Assembly: GCF_032118995.1 (NCBI RefSeq)
Contig: NC_092654.1
Span: forward strand, 13,834,284-13,898,283
From: Asterias amurensis
Taxonomy: Eukaryota > Echinodermata > Asteroidea > Forcipulatida > Asteriidae
Reading direction: 5' to 3'
DNA length: 64,000 bases
Shown here: positions 39,101 through 48,955 of the stretch, piece by piece
Layout of the letters: every line of letters begins with the position of its first letter
Position numbering within the stretch: position 1 is the stretch's first letter
The notes under the pieces: generated by a model
What the model saw: only the letters and a program-made list of their open reading frames with translations
What the model was told of the DNA's origin: nothing
The model's database searches: none
Program-made: the position numbers and the translations under genes

Positions 39101-39641
39101 GGCTGAGTCACACTGCAGCGATAACGAGAACGATAGGATCACGACGCACAGAGGACGATTTGTATTGGTTGAATTGCTCTGAGCAGAATACACACATGCT
39201 CATTCAGCCAATGGAACGCGTTCTCTTGCGTCGTTATCGTTCTCGTTATCACTGCAGTGGGATCGGGCATTTAGATAGTGCTATGTAAAGGAGTTGGTCT
39301 CATACTTCAAAAACATAGTTCCTCATGTTTGCAGGAAAACACTGCATGTTGATTTGCCAAATAATGGGTATCTGCGCTAAAATAAGAAGCCGCTTTTAAT
39401 ATTGCTATTGTTTTTAACATTTCAGAAAGGTCATCTGCCATCTTCATATCGTCTGGTGAGTGTGGTAAGTCACATGGGTAGCACCTCCTCCATCGGTCAC
39501 TATATCAGCGACGTTTACAACAGGACAAAAAACAGCTGGCTGAGTTACGATGACTCGCAAGTCGTACGAACAAGCGAGGCGGCGGTACGTGAGGAACGCG
39601 AGAGGTCTGGGTATATCTTCTTCTACATTGCAAAGTCGTAG
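21166..39641 (+). CDS. USP37: USP37-type ubiquitin carboxyl-terminal hydrolase
   Basis: Seventeen exons keep one frame to give 1122 residues (human 979): 21166-21342, 22339-22489, 23434-23510, 25089-25390, 26001-26122, 26879-26972, 27891-28040, 28741-28869, 29836-29962, 30501-30769, 31725-31856, 33503-33841, 35706-35859, 36212-36968, 37689-37754, 38542-38648 and 39426-39641. An acceptor (ccctcag, ends 21163) directly before the ATG implies a 5' UTR exon. Residues 1-110 match the N-terminal PH-like region of USP37. The catalytic domain starts at about 357 with GFSNLGNTCYMNAILQSLF (nucleophile Cys366). Zinc-finger CxxC pairs are Cys509/Cys512 and Cys558/Cys561; VIIIHLKRY starts at 578. The catalytic His is 1076 in GHYISDVY, with acidic partner Asp1093 or Asp1094. 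Between the halves lie UIM-like helices near 704-718, 758-773, 980-993 and 1001-1015. KEN boxes sit at 227-229 and 274-276. In mammals this nuclear enzyme removes K11/K48 chains from cyclin A and other targets and opposes APC/C-Cdh1. The protein ends at YIAKS, without the C-terminal tail of human USP37. Confidence 0.95.
23632..24287. mobile_element. Non-autonomous hAT-like element in USP37 intron 3
   Basis: An 8-bp duplication TCAATAAT flanks it exactly (23624-23631 and 24288-24295). The left terminus is taggcctgggtgaat; the reverse complement of the right is tagtgctgggcgaat. Subterminal cgaatatccggttaa repeats occur near both ends, along with gcgccctctagcggc pairs and a TTTTTTATT microsatellite (about 24149-24182). 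The duplication size and TAG ends fit hAT. There is no transposase frame. Confidence 0.85.
24492..24679. mobile_element. MITE with CAGGCCT termini in USP37 intron 3
   Basis: The left end caggcctcgaaac and right end gttccaggcctg are flanked by TAGTTG on both sides (24486-24491 and 24680-24685). The interior is a run of ctgtg(gt/cttttg) repeats. It resembles the element at 15531. Confidence 0.7.
27120..27182. mobile_element. Penelope-type end fragment
   Basis: Shares gtagacttctcttctactgc, ggagacta, and ctcagttctgaaaagaactg with the larger fragment at 52532-52960. A short truncated piece in a USP37 intron. Confidence 0.45.
27186..27357. mobile_element. Snap-back MITE with TCGATTTCACAAA ends
   Basis: Inverted ends gtcgatttcacaaa and tttgtgaaatcgac, with internal pairing of cctaacttaagactaatctt and aagattaatcctaagttagg. 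Lies in a USP37 intron. Confidence 0.75.
27376..27753. mobile_element. TTAA-family snap-back MITE, copy 4
   Basis: Nearly full-length: agggaaagtgcacgtttggt at the left, accaaacgtgtaccttccct at the right, then TTAA. It contains the internal hairpin aaagacttctagctagaagt. Located in intron 6 of USP37. Confidence 0.8.
27760..27860. mobile_element. Penelope-type end fragment (reverse)
   Basis: Contains caagtagatacacatg, ttgataccctaccatgcaat and gcctcaaatc, matching the right end of the fragment at 52532-52960 (caagtagatacacacatgg, ttgatacctcaccatgcaat, gcctcaaatc). It ends only about 30 bp before USP37 exon 7. Confidence 0.6.
28165..28262 (-). repeat. tRNA-derived SINE-like element
   Basis: On the minus strand an A-box-like ggtaatcttattggtaag is followed by a B-box (gggttcgaatccc, inverse of 28181-28193) at tRNA-like spacing. 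The cloverleaf is not convincing and there is no terminator, so a SINE relic is more likely than a tRNA gene. In intron 7 of USP37. Confidence 0.5.
29388..29572. mobile_element. Snap-back MITE, GCTGTTAAGCAGAAAAC family
   Basis: Left part gggcgcaatttcatcaagct, then tgcttagcaaattt; right part tgtgcttagcat, gggctttatgaaattttgcc. Same design as 46236-46473. In intron 8 of USP37. Confidence 0.55.
30163..30480. mobile_element. MITE with TTAA duplication abutting USP37 exon 10
   Basis: Termini agccattatacactttcggt and accgaaagtgtataatggct are perfect inverted repeats flanked by TTAA on both sides (30159-30162, 30481-30484). Exon 10 begins at 30501, so only 16 bp separate the duplication from the exon. 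The interior carries hairpin tctcgatagcgagaa. A decayed relative lies at 41260-41640. Confidence 0.85.
31505..31605. mobile_element. Decayed GGCCGTGTCCGAAACG-family element
   Basis: Contains tagatcagcgcatctg, gcagatgcgcgcgcc, and gtagctgtagccgaagtc followed by cgaacaccgcctta, matching the right half of the element at 1571-1700. In intron 10 of USP37. Confidence 0.5.
33024..33402. mobile_element. TTAA-family snap-back MITE, copy 5
   Basis: Runs from tttaaaggcaatggaaactt through ggagagctgttgattcgata and agcacacaaagtaatgc to caagtgcctttag. In intron 11 of USP37. Confidence 0.75.
35596..35645. mobile_element. Penelope-type end fragment
   Basis: The segment agtagattatacacatggtg followed by ttacggtaaaccaaatataa matches the outer end of the element at 52532-52960. 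It is truncated, in intron 12 of USP37. Confidence 0.5.
37238..37598. mobile_element. TTAA-family snap-back MITE, copy 6
   Basis: Has ggtaattactcaaaataatt, ggctccctctggagtaac, ttttcacaggtttgttat and gacaattaccaaaggtgtcc. In intron 14 of USP37. Confidence 0.75.
37953..38312. mobile_element. TTAA-family snap-back MITE, copy 7
   Basis: Starts atttaaaggcagtggacact and ends accactgtctttaag, with all internal landmarks. In intron 15 of USP37, less than 400 bp from copy 6, so two copies flank the 66-nt exon 15. Confidence 0.8.
38697..38912. mobile_element. MITE with GGCCATGTCACACAAGGCAA ends
   Basis: The left end gggccatgtcacacaaggca and right end tgcctggtgtgacaaggtcc are inverted; inner gttgcct/aggcaac motifs pair. 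Relatives occur at 61552-61710 and, as halves, near 49783 and 57985. In intron 16 of USP37. Confidence 0.7.
39111..39259. mobile_element. Snap-back MITE with CACTGCAG ends
   Basis: The termini cactgcagcgataacgagaa and ttctcgttatcactgcagtg are inverted repeats of about 25 bp with one gap. The element is 149 bp, near the end of the last USP37 intron. Confidence 0.75.
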
Positions 39642-42260
39642 CCGTTTTTTTATAATTCACTGGGATAACATTTAATTTATTGCCAAAAAATGTCAGGATT
39701 TGTCAAAGTGAATCGTAGCAGAGCTGCCAACTCTTCCTGGCGCAGATTGCACCAAGCCGTCTTAAACTGGTGTATACGCTATAGCCGACTAACTTGAAAC
39801 GAACTTAGACAGTCTTTAATTATAGACCGATTGCAATAGCGTCGTCTTTAATTATAGCCAGTCTTAAATCTTAAGCCTCCTCTGAGCTGGCTATAATCGG
39901 TCTTTGTTTTGGTTTTTAAAGATGGCGCTGCATTTGTTAGTTGTAGATGATTTGATACAAAGAGCTTTACGATGAGATTTTATTTTAGAAATAGATTACA
40001 CCCATGAGAGGCACTATGATGATGATACACTGTATCGTAAATGTATAATGTTCCCAAAAGTGAAAGATGATACAACTCATTGGATATTCGATGTTTCAAA
40101 CCAAAGCATAAGAACAATGCCATACCGCCAGTGCCTGCAGAAGTGCTAAGTATTATGGGACATTTGTTCGTAAAATTGCATTACTTTTCGCCGACTTATC
40201 TAAGACCGGCTTATTGCAACAGGCTTAATGACTGACTAAGCTAAGACCGTCTAAGGCAGATAGCCGGCTTTAACTGACTGGTCCTAGACTGCTGACTAAG
40301 ACCGTTTTATTGCAATTAGCCCCTGATTCTGCAGAAAGATTTCATGAAAATATTTCATGTTCTGATGAACAAATTAAAAAATCTCCATGATTATGAAAAC
40401 TTGTTTTCCCGGTTGTGTTCAATGTAGTTCTAAATCTCTCTCTGATTGTTAGACAAAATCTCCCTGATTGCAAGATGCAAATGTTGCCAGGTCTGCTTTA
40501 GTTTTCAGACTGAATTGCCTTATTTTTATCAAGTTGCTGAAGAACAGAGTTGGTAAACACATACTGTTTTGATTAGCAGAAACGTTTTTTAGCAACCAAA
40601 AGGCATTGTAATGTCAATTGGTACTATAAATGAAGCCTAAATAAGTTTAGCAACACCTACTTCTTTAAAAGCGTCTCTCGCCTAGGACATCGATTTCTGA
40701 GTTCTGGTGGCAAAGTCACATTTTGACACACTGTGCTCACGGTAAAAAAAAAAAAATGTTTATACTTGTTTGGTTGAAGGGCTGTGGGTACAAGTAAGCA
40801 AAAATGCATGTTCAATTAAAAATAAGGCCTGTTGCAATGGTTACACCCCGTTTTTTTGTGGGGGGGGGGGGGCATTTAGGCCAATTTGGGGTCTGGAAAC
40901 CTGATATTCAGCTCATATTTACAGCTCCAGCCCACCAAAATGCAAAATTATTTCAAATCTTTTGTTCATATCACTACAAAGTATCATCCTTAGCCTTCCT
41001 TGAGAAAATAAATTATTGCTTTAAATTTGACCCTTGTGCCATTTCGCATCATGCATTAGAGTATGTTTTTAGAACTTGCATAATCAACATTTTTACCCTA
41101 TTTTTGGACACCAAAAATATCAACTTCCCAGGGTTCTCAGAAAATTTTCGTATTGGGTTGTGATTAGGGCCAACTTTGGTGAGAAAACTTGAAATTAATG
41201 GTTTTTGTTTTATTGTGTACATCTAGTACATTTATATATGATTAAAGCAATCGCACAACATCGGTAAACAGTATTGTCCAAAGGTCCACACTTCGTGTAC
41301 CACAACTTATGTATAATTTAAAAAAACTGAAAATTTAGGCTCAATCGGTCATCTGGGTGGTCATCGGAGTCGGGAGAAAATAACGTGGAAAACCCGCCTT
41401 GTTTCCGCACGTTTCGCCGTGTCATGACATGTGTGTAAATTACATTCGTTATTCTCGATATCGAGAATTGATAATTGGTTTATGTTTTCTCAAAAAGTAA
41501 AGCATTTCATGGAATAATATTTCAAGGGAAGTCTTTCACCATTATCTTCTGTAAACCCTGCAAGTTATTTGTAAATCTGTGAATTTTTAATTTTTGTTCT
41601 GTTCAGAAAGTGTCCAGGGGCTTTAAATGAATCGAACAGTTCCAAAAACCAAATGCATACTATTCCTTTAAGTATCTCAAATCAAACTGCTTAGCCTGTG
41701 ATTTGGTTTTTACCACAGGAATACAATTTTCGGCTTTAAAGAAAACCCCTAATAACTGTTCGTTTCAGAATACACCTTTTAGGTAGATTAACATGTGAAG
41801 TGCTCTAGGGGAAAGTCCCACTCAGACACGCCTGTCCTCGCCAAAGAGTGGAAATGTATCCCATCGCTGAAAGCTGATTATTTTTCCCGCGTTTCTGTGA
41901 AGTGTGTATGGCTTCTGGTCAGATGGATGTTGTTCCAAGCTGCCCTAACCGGTTCGGAGTAGTTCTCAAAAGTTTGTTGACCCTTCGCCTAACGTACAGT
42001 TACTCGAAACCAGCAAAAATGGTTCGTGTAAGACTCGGGAGGAATAGAAATAAAATATTACTTTATTTATTCAATTCAATTATATTTTCGAATCATTAGA
42101 TATCCATGTTAAATCGATCATCATATAGGTTAGTCTTGTTAAATTATATTGTAATCATTACAGTAACTATGACATTTCATTCGTGAATTCTGCAGTAGGT
42201 TAAAAGTTCAGGCCCAACATCGTGGATTTGACTAGGTCACTGCAACAGTTACACTTTTTT
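39642..42260. other. USP37 3' flank, no gene recognised
   Basis: Holds the USP37 3' UTR, whose end cannot be placed; an aataaa occurs at about 41008. It also holds a repeat with atagaccgattgcaatagcg and aagaccg(tc/g)tt motifs (39790-40320), a poly-G run at 40860-40871, and a decayed relative of the 30163 element (41260-41640). No coding frame is supported. Confidence 0.4.
41260..41640. mobile_element. Decayed relative of the 30163 MITE (inverted)
   Basis: Shares gtttccgcacgtttcgccgt, gtcatgacat, gatatcgagaattg, and ggaataatatttcaagg with the copy at 30163, in reverse order. The terminal tactttcgg motif is replaced by gaaagtgtccaggggcttta. Confidence 0.6.
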
Positions 42261-42490
42261 TTAAGAGAAGGTACACGTTTGGTAATTACTCAATTAAATA
42301 CTGACTTGGTAACGAGCATTGGAGAGCTGTTTGATAGTATAGGGTGTTTTTTTCTTTCATCATTTTCTCCCAACTCCGATGACCAATAGAGCTCAAATTT
42401 TCACTGGTTTGTTAATTTATGCATATGTTGAGATACACCAAGTGAGAACACTGGTCTTTGACAATTACCAATAGTGTACCTTCCCTTTAA
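42261..42490. mobile_element. TTAA-family MITE, copy 8 (internally deleted)
   Basis: Ends ttaagagaaggtacacgttt and aatagtgtaccttcccttta are present, but the central hairpin part is missing, giving 230 bp instead of about 380. Confidence 0.75.
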
Positions 42491-44370
42491 CTGCAAATTA
42501 GTTTTTGGTTACGAAATTCCCTCGCAAATATCTTATATTATACCAAACAAATTTGCTGTTTGATTTCATAGTCATTAGCACACAAAAGAAACTCATTTCA
42601 TCAGGTTATACATGATATTAGTATTACAGAGGTATCATTAAAAGTGCAGGGAAACTCAATTGTAAATATTTGTAAAATATGTTACGACTAAACATTTATT
42701 ATTGTTGAACTTCTTTGCCGTCCACACAATCGGCACTGCCGAAAGTTGGTTGCCAAATAGAATAAAAAGACATTTAAAAATAAATCGAATGCGTTAGGCG
42801 TAACCCTTTAATTTTCATTAGTTGTGTTTTAGTTATACACTGTACAGGCTTAACACACGCAGACAACAATGACCATAATACTGTCTAAGACCAGTATCCG
42901 CACGTGACACAACTCAAATCAAACAAAAACATGTGAAAGTCTGAGCTAAATCGGTTATCATTCGGTCACCACAAAAGTTGTGAAATCAACCCCTTTAAAT
43001 ATAAGTTTCTCACTGTTTGCACACATCGTGTTTTTGACCCATGAGTGCCCCCCCCCCCTCCCGTCGTCGCCACGCCGCTGCATTTTAGACAAATAAATGT
43101 TGATGGAAGTTTTCCACAATGGCCATCTTTTATACCATGTATAAGTAAATAATTATATGCAAATATGTGAACTTTTATATTTTTAATTTACTGATGTAAA
43201 AATCCATGATATTGGCTTGAATACTCAGAAAAGCATGTTATTCTCGTAATTAATATGTTATTAGTGACTGGTTTACTTAAATAACTTCAATGGGCGTCGC
43301 ATTAAGCCTATAGGGGCCTACTTGCAACGTGCTTTTATTTTTATAAAGTACAAAGTAAGGTAATTACCAAAAAGGTTTTTACTCTAGTCACAAACGAAAT
43401 TTTGGTGGAGCACGATCCACGTGCACTGTTCGTAAGTTTAAACGGGAGAACTTCCACTGATTGGAAATTGGACTACAACTACACTAATGTTTTTTTGTTG
43501 CACAAATACCACCGACATAAAAACACACATGCGAGGCCTTGGCCTATTTCTGGGTCACTATGACCCCAAATCTTTTCCAAAAAGACACTGAAAATGGTCA
43601 AAATGCTATCACAATCCGAGTGAATAATGGTAATCCCTTTCCTGGTCAGTCTGCCCCCCCCCCTATATAGAACCTATACTTGATTCAAGTCTCGTTTTCG
43701 TTGGGGGAGTTTTCTGATGTAGGCAATGGGACTAAAAATAACAGGACTCTCTCACGGGATTGGGACTTGAGTCAAGTCTATGTGACCCAGAATCCGGGTT
43801 AATTCTTACCCGGAGTTTTGGGAGTGGTACCTTGCCCGGGCGGCTTACTATTCCATCCGGGCGGAATACTTATCTCGGTTAAAAAGCAATCCGCCTGAGC
43901 TGGATTAGATTACATTTTGTTTTCTGCCTTGTACCGACTCGTACCCAAGTATATGTTTGATATTTCACCCTTTACAGACAAAAGGCCGCTAGCATTCGTT
44001 TTGGAGCCTTGTATTGGTGTATTATTATCATTATTGTGTTGCATCTAAAGCTTGTAAAAACCATATGTGTTGTCACTTTAGATACCGAAGAGAAAATCAA
44101 TAGGGTGTTAAAATAACACCAATGTAATTGCTTGTGCAACATAATATAACACCAACGTAATTGCTTGTGCAATACCTTGTTGTTACTTTTGATTCTCTTG
44201 AGGTATCTGTATGCGACAACACCCATGGTGGCAACAGTCAACTTTTTAAATGAAATCAAGGCACCCCCTAAAAAGGCCTTACACTTACTGCACGCAATTG
44301 GCCACATGGTTTTTTTTTTCGTTTAGCAAGTTGTGCTTATAGGCTTTATGATATTGGTCCCTGTGTGCCT
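42491..44370. other. Intergenic, no gene recognised
   Basis: A/T-rich with no supported frame. Contains a poly-C run near 43049 and a two-copy tandem of ataacaccaatgtaattgct (about 44116-44190). Nothing else is interpretable. Confidence 0.35.
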
Positions 44371-44753
44371 TTTAAAGGGAAGGTACACTATTGGTAATTG
44401 TCAAAGACCAGTGTTCTCACTGACACTTGGTGTATCTCAACATAAGCATAAAATAACAAACCTGTGAAAAATTGCACTCAATTGGTCGTCGGAGTTGGGA
44501 GACAATGATGAAAGAAAAAATACCCTTGTTGGACGAGTTTGTGTGCTTTCAGATAGGAATGAAAGACTTCTAGCTTGAAGTCTTTTAATATTTTAGTGAG
44601 AAATTACCTCTTTTTCAAAAACTATGTTACTTCAGAGGGAGTGGTTTCCCACAATGTTTAATACTATCAACAGCTCTCCAATGATAGTTACCAAGTCAGT
44701 TTTTAAGTTAATATTTGTTTTGAGTAATTACCAAACGTGTACCTTCCCTTTAA
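44371..44753. mobile_element. TTAA-family snap-back MITE, copy 9 (full-length, reverse)
   Basis: The best preserved copy. The left end is ttaaagggaaggtacactat and the right end gtgtaccttccctttaa, with TTAA at both borders (44372-44375, 44750-44753) and internal hairpin gacttctagcttgaagtc. The TTAA duplication points to a piggyBac- or Kolobok-type mobilising transposase. Confidence 0.85.
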
Positions 44754-45164
44754 GCAAACTGTCCCCTGAGCACGATCGGCTTGTTGGAGTGTAAGAAGCA
44801 GCACCTCTGCTACGAACCGGAACTATTCATTATTGACCCACTGCCATCTGCCATCCTGTCGCAAAAAAGACCGAACGATCAAGCACGGACACTTTGCGGT
44901 AACACCATGAAGAACAAAATAATCTTGAAGTTTTATTTGAATCGTGCACGGAATACTGTATTGAGCACAACCTGAATGAGCAGGTGATATCGACAGCCTG
45001 ATTGTGTTCCCACCTTGAAAGTTGTCATATTCTATACACGGATAGTGTGATACAGTTACAGTATACTCCTAGATGCAGCGGTGCAATTTATGTTTAAGAT
45101 TTGCCACATATATTTAACAGTATAAAGAGAGACTACCACACTTAATAAAGTAATCCCTCCCACA

Positions 45165-45800
45165 ATATTAACTAAAAGAAATGCGTTGGTTCATTATTGT
45201 ACAAATATAACGTGGTTTGAGGTTGACTAGTCGATATTAGCTCCCCCGAGGTATTGGAAGTTGACAAACTAAAGTTCCCGAGGCGAAGCAAATACCGAGG
45301 GGAGCTCATCATAGTCACCCGAAATAAACCATGTTATATTTGTTTTACTATACTTCATACATATTCAGTTACCGGAACATGAGTTTTGATCAAGAGAAAA
45401 TGATGACTGTGAAACAAAATGCACATGATAAGTTTGTTCATGTGTTGGATGTCGCTTAGAGAGCGCTGTTCGTGCGTGTATACAAAACAGTACCACGATC
45501 AATGGCGCCCGGGGATGACGTCGCGCAATGGTAATGCGCATGACAAGTAGAATAGCTCCCGGCCGGGCCGGGGAGCTAGTACTTGTCATGTGCATTTACC
45601 ACCTGCGTGAATGTTCACGTGCGCGCTTGGTAATTAGCAAAATTAACACCTGGCACGTGGTGATGTATGGACCAATGAGAACTCGACTCTCGGTCATGAA
45701 TATGTATGAGGTATATTGAAACAACTATATCTCCCACAACATCAATCATGATTGTAAAAGAAATGCGTTTGTGGTTCATTATGACAAATCTATTTTTAAA
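45165..45800. repeat. Repeat segment bounded by direct repeats, with inner inverted repeats
   Basis: tcccacaatattaacta then aaaagaaatgcgttggttca (from 45167) recurs as tcccacaacatcaat then taaaagaaatgcgtttgtgg (from 45732). Between them are ctcccccgag/ctcggtattt inverted pieces (about 45240-45305) and a ccggccgggccgg palindrome (45559-45571). No coding capacity; the class is not identified. Confidence 0.45.
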
Positions 45801-46235
45801 TAGATACACTTACAAGTATACATGGAAGATTGGATCGTGTTTTTATCCAAAAGTAAAGTACAAACATACTCCACATTGCTGTCAACAGCAATTTACACAC
45901 TACGTTTTACGGCGTGCAAGTGTAAGCGTAAAAGCACAATAATGTTCACACAATATTATGTACAGCGTTGAAACGAAACAAAATGGGAGTACAACACTAG
46001 TGTAAAATTTTCGGTAGTACATTTAAATCATGAAAGCTCATTGTGTTATAGTTGTTACAGTTACACATAACTTCTACCAGGACGAAATATATGTCTTACT
46101 ATTTGGACGATGAATTGCCTCGTGAGACATTAAAATTAGGGAAATTCGCGCCTGTGTTTTGATGCTAGCGTGTATGCGTTGCTACCTGGACCTTTCCATT
46201 GCTGATAAACAAACCGGGCTGGTTGGCACAGTTCA

Positions 46236-46473
46236 GGGCCCGATTTCACAGAGCTGCTAAGCACAAAAATTTGCTTAGCATGAAATTTCTTCCTACATAA
46301 AAACAGAATTACCAACAAAATTTCAATTTGTTGCATATTGCTTGTTACAGGTATTCGGCTGATGTTTGCTCATCCTGAAAATCATGCGGAGATTTGGTTG
46401 GCAATCCTGTTTTATCCAGGCAGAAATTTCACGCCAAGCAAATTTCTGTGCTTAGCAGCTCTATGAAATTGGA
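46236..46473. mobile_element. Snap-back MITE with GGGCCCGATTTCACAGAGCTG ends
   Basis: The left end is ccgatttcacagagctgcta, then agcacaaaaatttgcttagc. The right end is gcaaatttctgtgcttagca followed by gctctatgaaattgg. Arms of about 45 bp. Relatives are at 13887 and 29388. Confidence 0.75.
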
Positions 46474-46999
46474 CACTGATGTTTTACCCAAATTCAACAT
46501 TTCCTGCAAACTTTATACCTCTTGTTGGTTTCCAACAACTTAACAGTTTGATAACAAATAGGCCTAGCATATTATGTGTTTTGGTTTTGCATTTACTGCT
46601 TTCGCTATATAGTTTTCAACCTCGGTTGGCCAAAACCCGCGCCGTGGCGTTGCAAAATAAAAGGATGTATTGCAAAACTCTGTGGGGTTTCCGAAGCAAT
46701 AGTCCCTGTACGCATGCGTGAATGTAATAGCATTTTTCACGGTAATAGCTAATTAAAAGGCTCTGTCTTCGTCCTTCGCTAACCTCGGCTATAATTACTT
46801 GATTCGATTGGATTACCAGAAGAAAAAAACCCTGTAAAACAAAAACGAAGCACCGAATATTGTTCAACGTGAAAGCACACTGAGAACCACATTTTTGTGT
46901 GAAATTTACTATTTGATTTGCAATGTGGTGGCGTACCTTTGTTAATACATTAGAAAACCACAGCTCGCAACACAATTTTAAAGTTGCTGCACTCTGTGA

Positions 47000-48950
47000 C
47001 TGAAACGAAACAAGGTAACAAAAATAACCAAAGCAAGTGAGATTTAATTTGGACCATAAGGCAATAATTTGCCAGCCTTTGACGTATACCTACATTTGCC
47101 AAACGTCATGTCCATATCAACGTTGCTCGTAATGGGCTAAAGCCGTTGGGAATTCTTGACTACTTACTTCATATCTCACCAGAGAGTCTAAGACTATAAG
47201 ACGTGTCATGAACTCCCTGTTTCCATGGAGTCAGATGCTCAAAGTGTGTAGCTCTCCCTTGTTGAAATGGACGTCCGGCCTTGTGATGTTGGGTGATTTC
47301 TCATTAGAAAGTTCCAAAATTTTCTGTTGATGATGACATTTGCAAACTACACCATGGTGACGTAACTTACGTGTCCATACATGTAAGAAACACATATCTA
47401 CACTATAATAGATCTCTATGATGTGCAGCTGGCGCAATTATTTATTGTCTGCTGTGGATGAAGACATTCAGAATGTACTGATCGAAACGTCGACAATTTG
47501 TGTACACCGCATTGTACTCGTCAGAACCGCTTTAGTCGATTGATCTGATGAGATATTCATAATTCATGTCACTGTTTGTCCCATCCCATCGATGCTAGAA
47601 AGAAAGTTTGTACACTGTTCTCATCCAGGTTCTTGCTGCGGATAGAATCTGGTCGTTGTTGGAACGGAAACAGGTCAACTAGTAGCCCTACAATACAAGG
47701 CCGACCAAATCGTACTCAACTCGTGCGTCTATAATGTTTTAGGGTTGTATAACCACAGACCAAACCCCACAGTGGGGTGAGGTACAAAGCAAAATGTTTA
47801 AAAAAAATTGACTTGAATTCGTAACGGATTTTAGACTTGTATATATTATGTTACAAGGACGAGGATGAAATCCAATAACTTCTTTGGGTTAATTTCTGTA
47901 CGATTTGGGAACTATAAAGAAGATGCACATTATTGTTTATGATAGTTAAACAAGGAAAGGGAACGCCCAGATTTGAAAGAAATATTTTAAAAATCTGTTT
48001 TTATTGTATCTATTGTGCGTTCCTTGTTTTACTCTCACTTCTGTTTGGCTGTCATGTTGCCAAAACATTGAAGTAGAAAAGTGTCATACATCACTTACAA
48101 AATGAGTAGTTATTAATTCTTAAAGAAACACAGTCATGCAATTTTACACTATTTTTTTGTTTAGACGGATCTACAGGCTTGATCTGTTGGACGCAATTTT
48201 ATGAAGTAAAAATATTAAACAATGTGAAATGGTAAATGACTCTGCGATCAAAGTTAATAAAACCAACACAGTCGCAAAGGCTATGAACATTGCATTAGCC
48301 GAATCATTCACACACTGGCGTCCATCATGGTTACCAGTGATCGTGCGTTTTTCAAAATGGCCGATGAATATATTGACCAACAAGACCATCCAGCTCACCG
48401 TGTTCATACATCCCATGTACGACATTCTGTGGGGAAATTGTGTGGTGAAATCATACAACATTGGGAACGAGGTTGCAGCACGATGACCTGTGAAAACGGG
48501 AAAATGGATGGAGTGCGTGACTCGTTGTACCATTCGAAGCAAGCCGGAAACACAACTGCTATTTCTTGTTAAGCTTGCAAGCAAAGCGAAATACAAGGTA
48601 ACGACTATTAGTTGAAACTGTCGTTCTTGGTGGTTGGGTGATGGAAGTAAAAACTGTGTTTATTTGCGTGCTAGCCAGTAGCATCATCTACGGTGGCAGG
48701 TTGTATCGTTGGTTGGCCTGCATAACTATATGCACGTACGTAATTGCCAAAACGAGATACCAAACTTTTCCGTACCAATTTTGTTCCAAGTACGCAGGCA
48801 GGTCGTACGGTAGCTTCACAAAGGCAAGTAGGACCTACACCTCACTCCGTATTCCCTTCCCAGTGCCCTAGATCCATTGGCGATAGTCAAGTATTCCTCT
48901 GGTAGCATAGCAAGAAGTTCGCACAGTTGCCAAAGTTCTCATTTCACATA
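47000..48950. other. Intergenic downstream of the Ly6-like gene
   Basis: No supported gene. Around 47455-47495 gatgaagacattcagaatgt, then actgatcgaaacgtcgac, resembles a degenerate hammerhead core. A 141-codon minus frame (48171-48596) ends in a hydrophobic run but lacks a coherent domain, so it is not called. Confidence 0.35.
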
Positions 48951-48955
48951 AAAAG

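Noticed and set aside
48171..48596. 141-codon minus-strand frame with a hydrophobic run, considered as a second Ly6 3' exon
   Set aside because: It lacks the cysteine pattern in any frame, and the hydrophobic segment alone is not evidence. Splice-like motifs inside it are weak.
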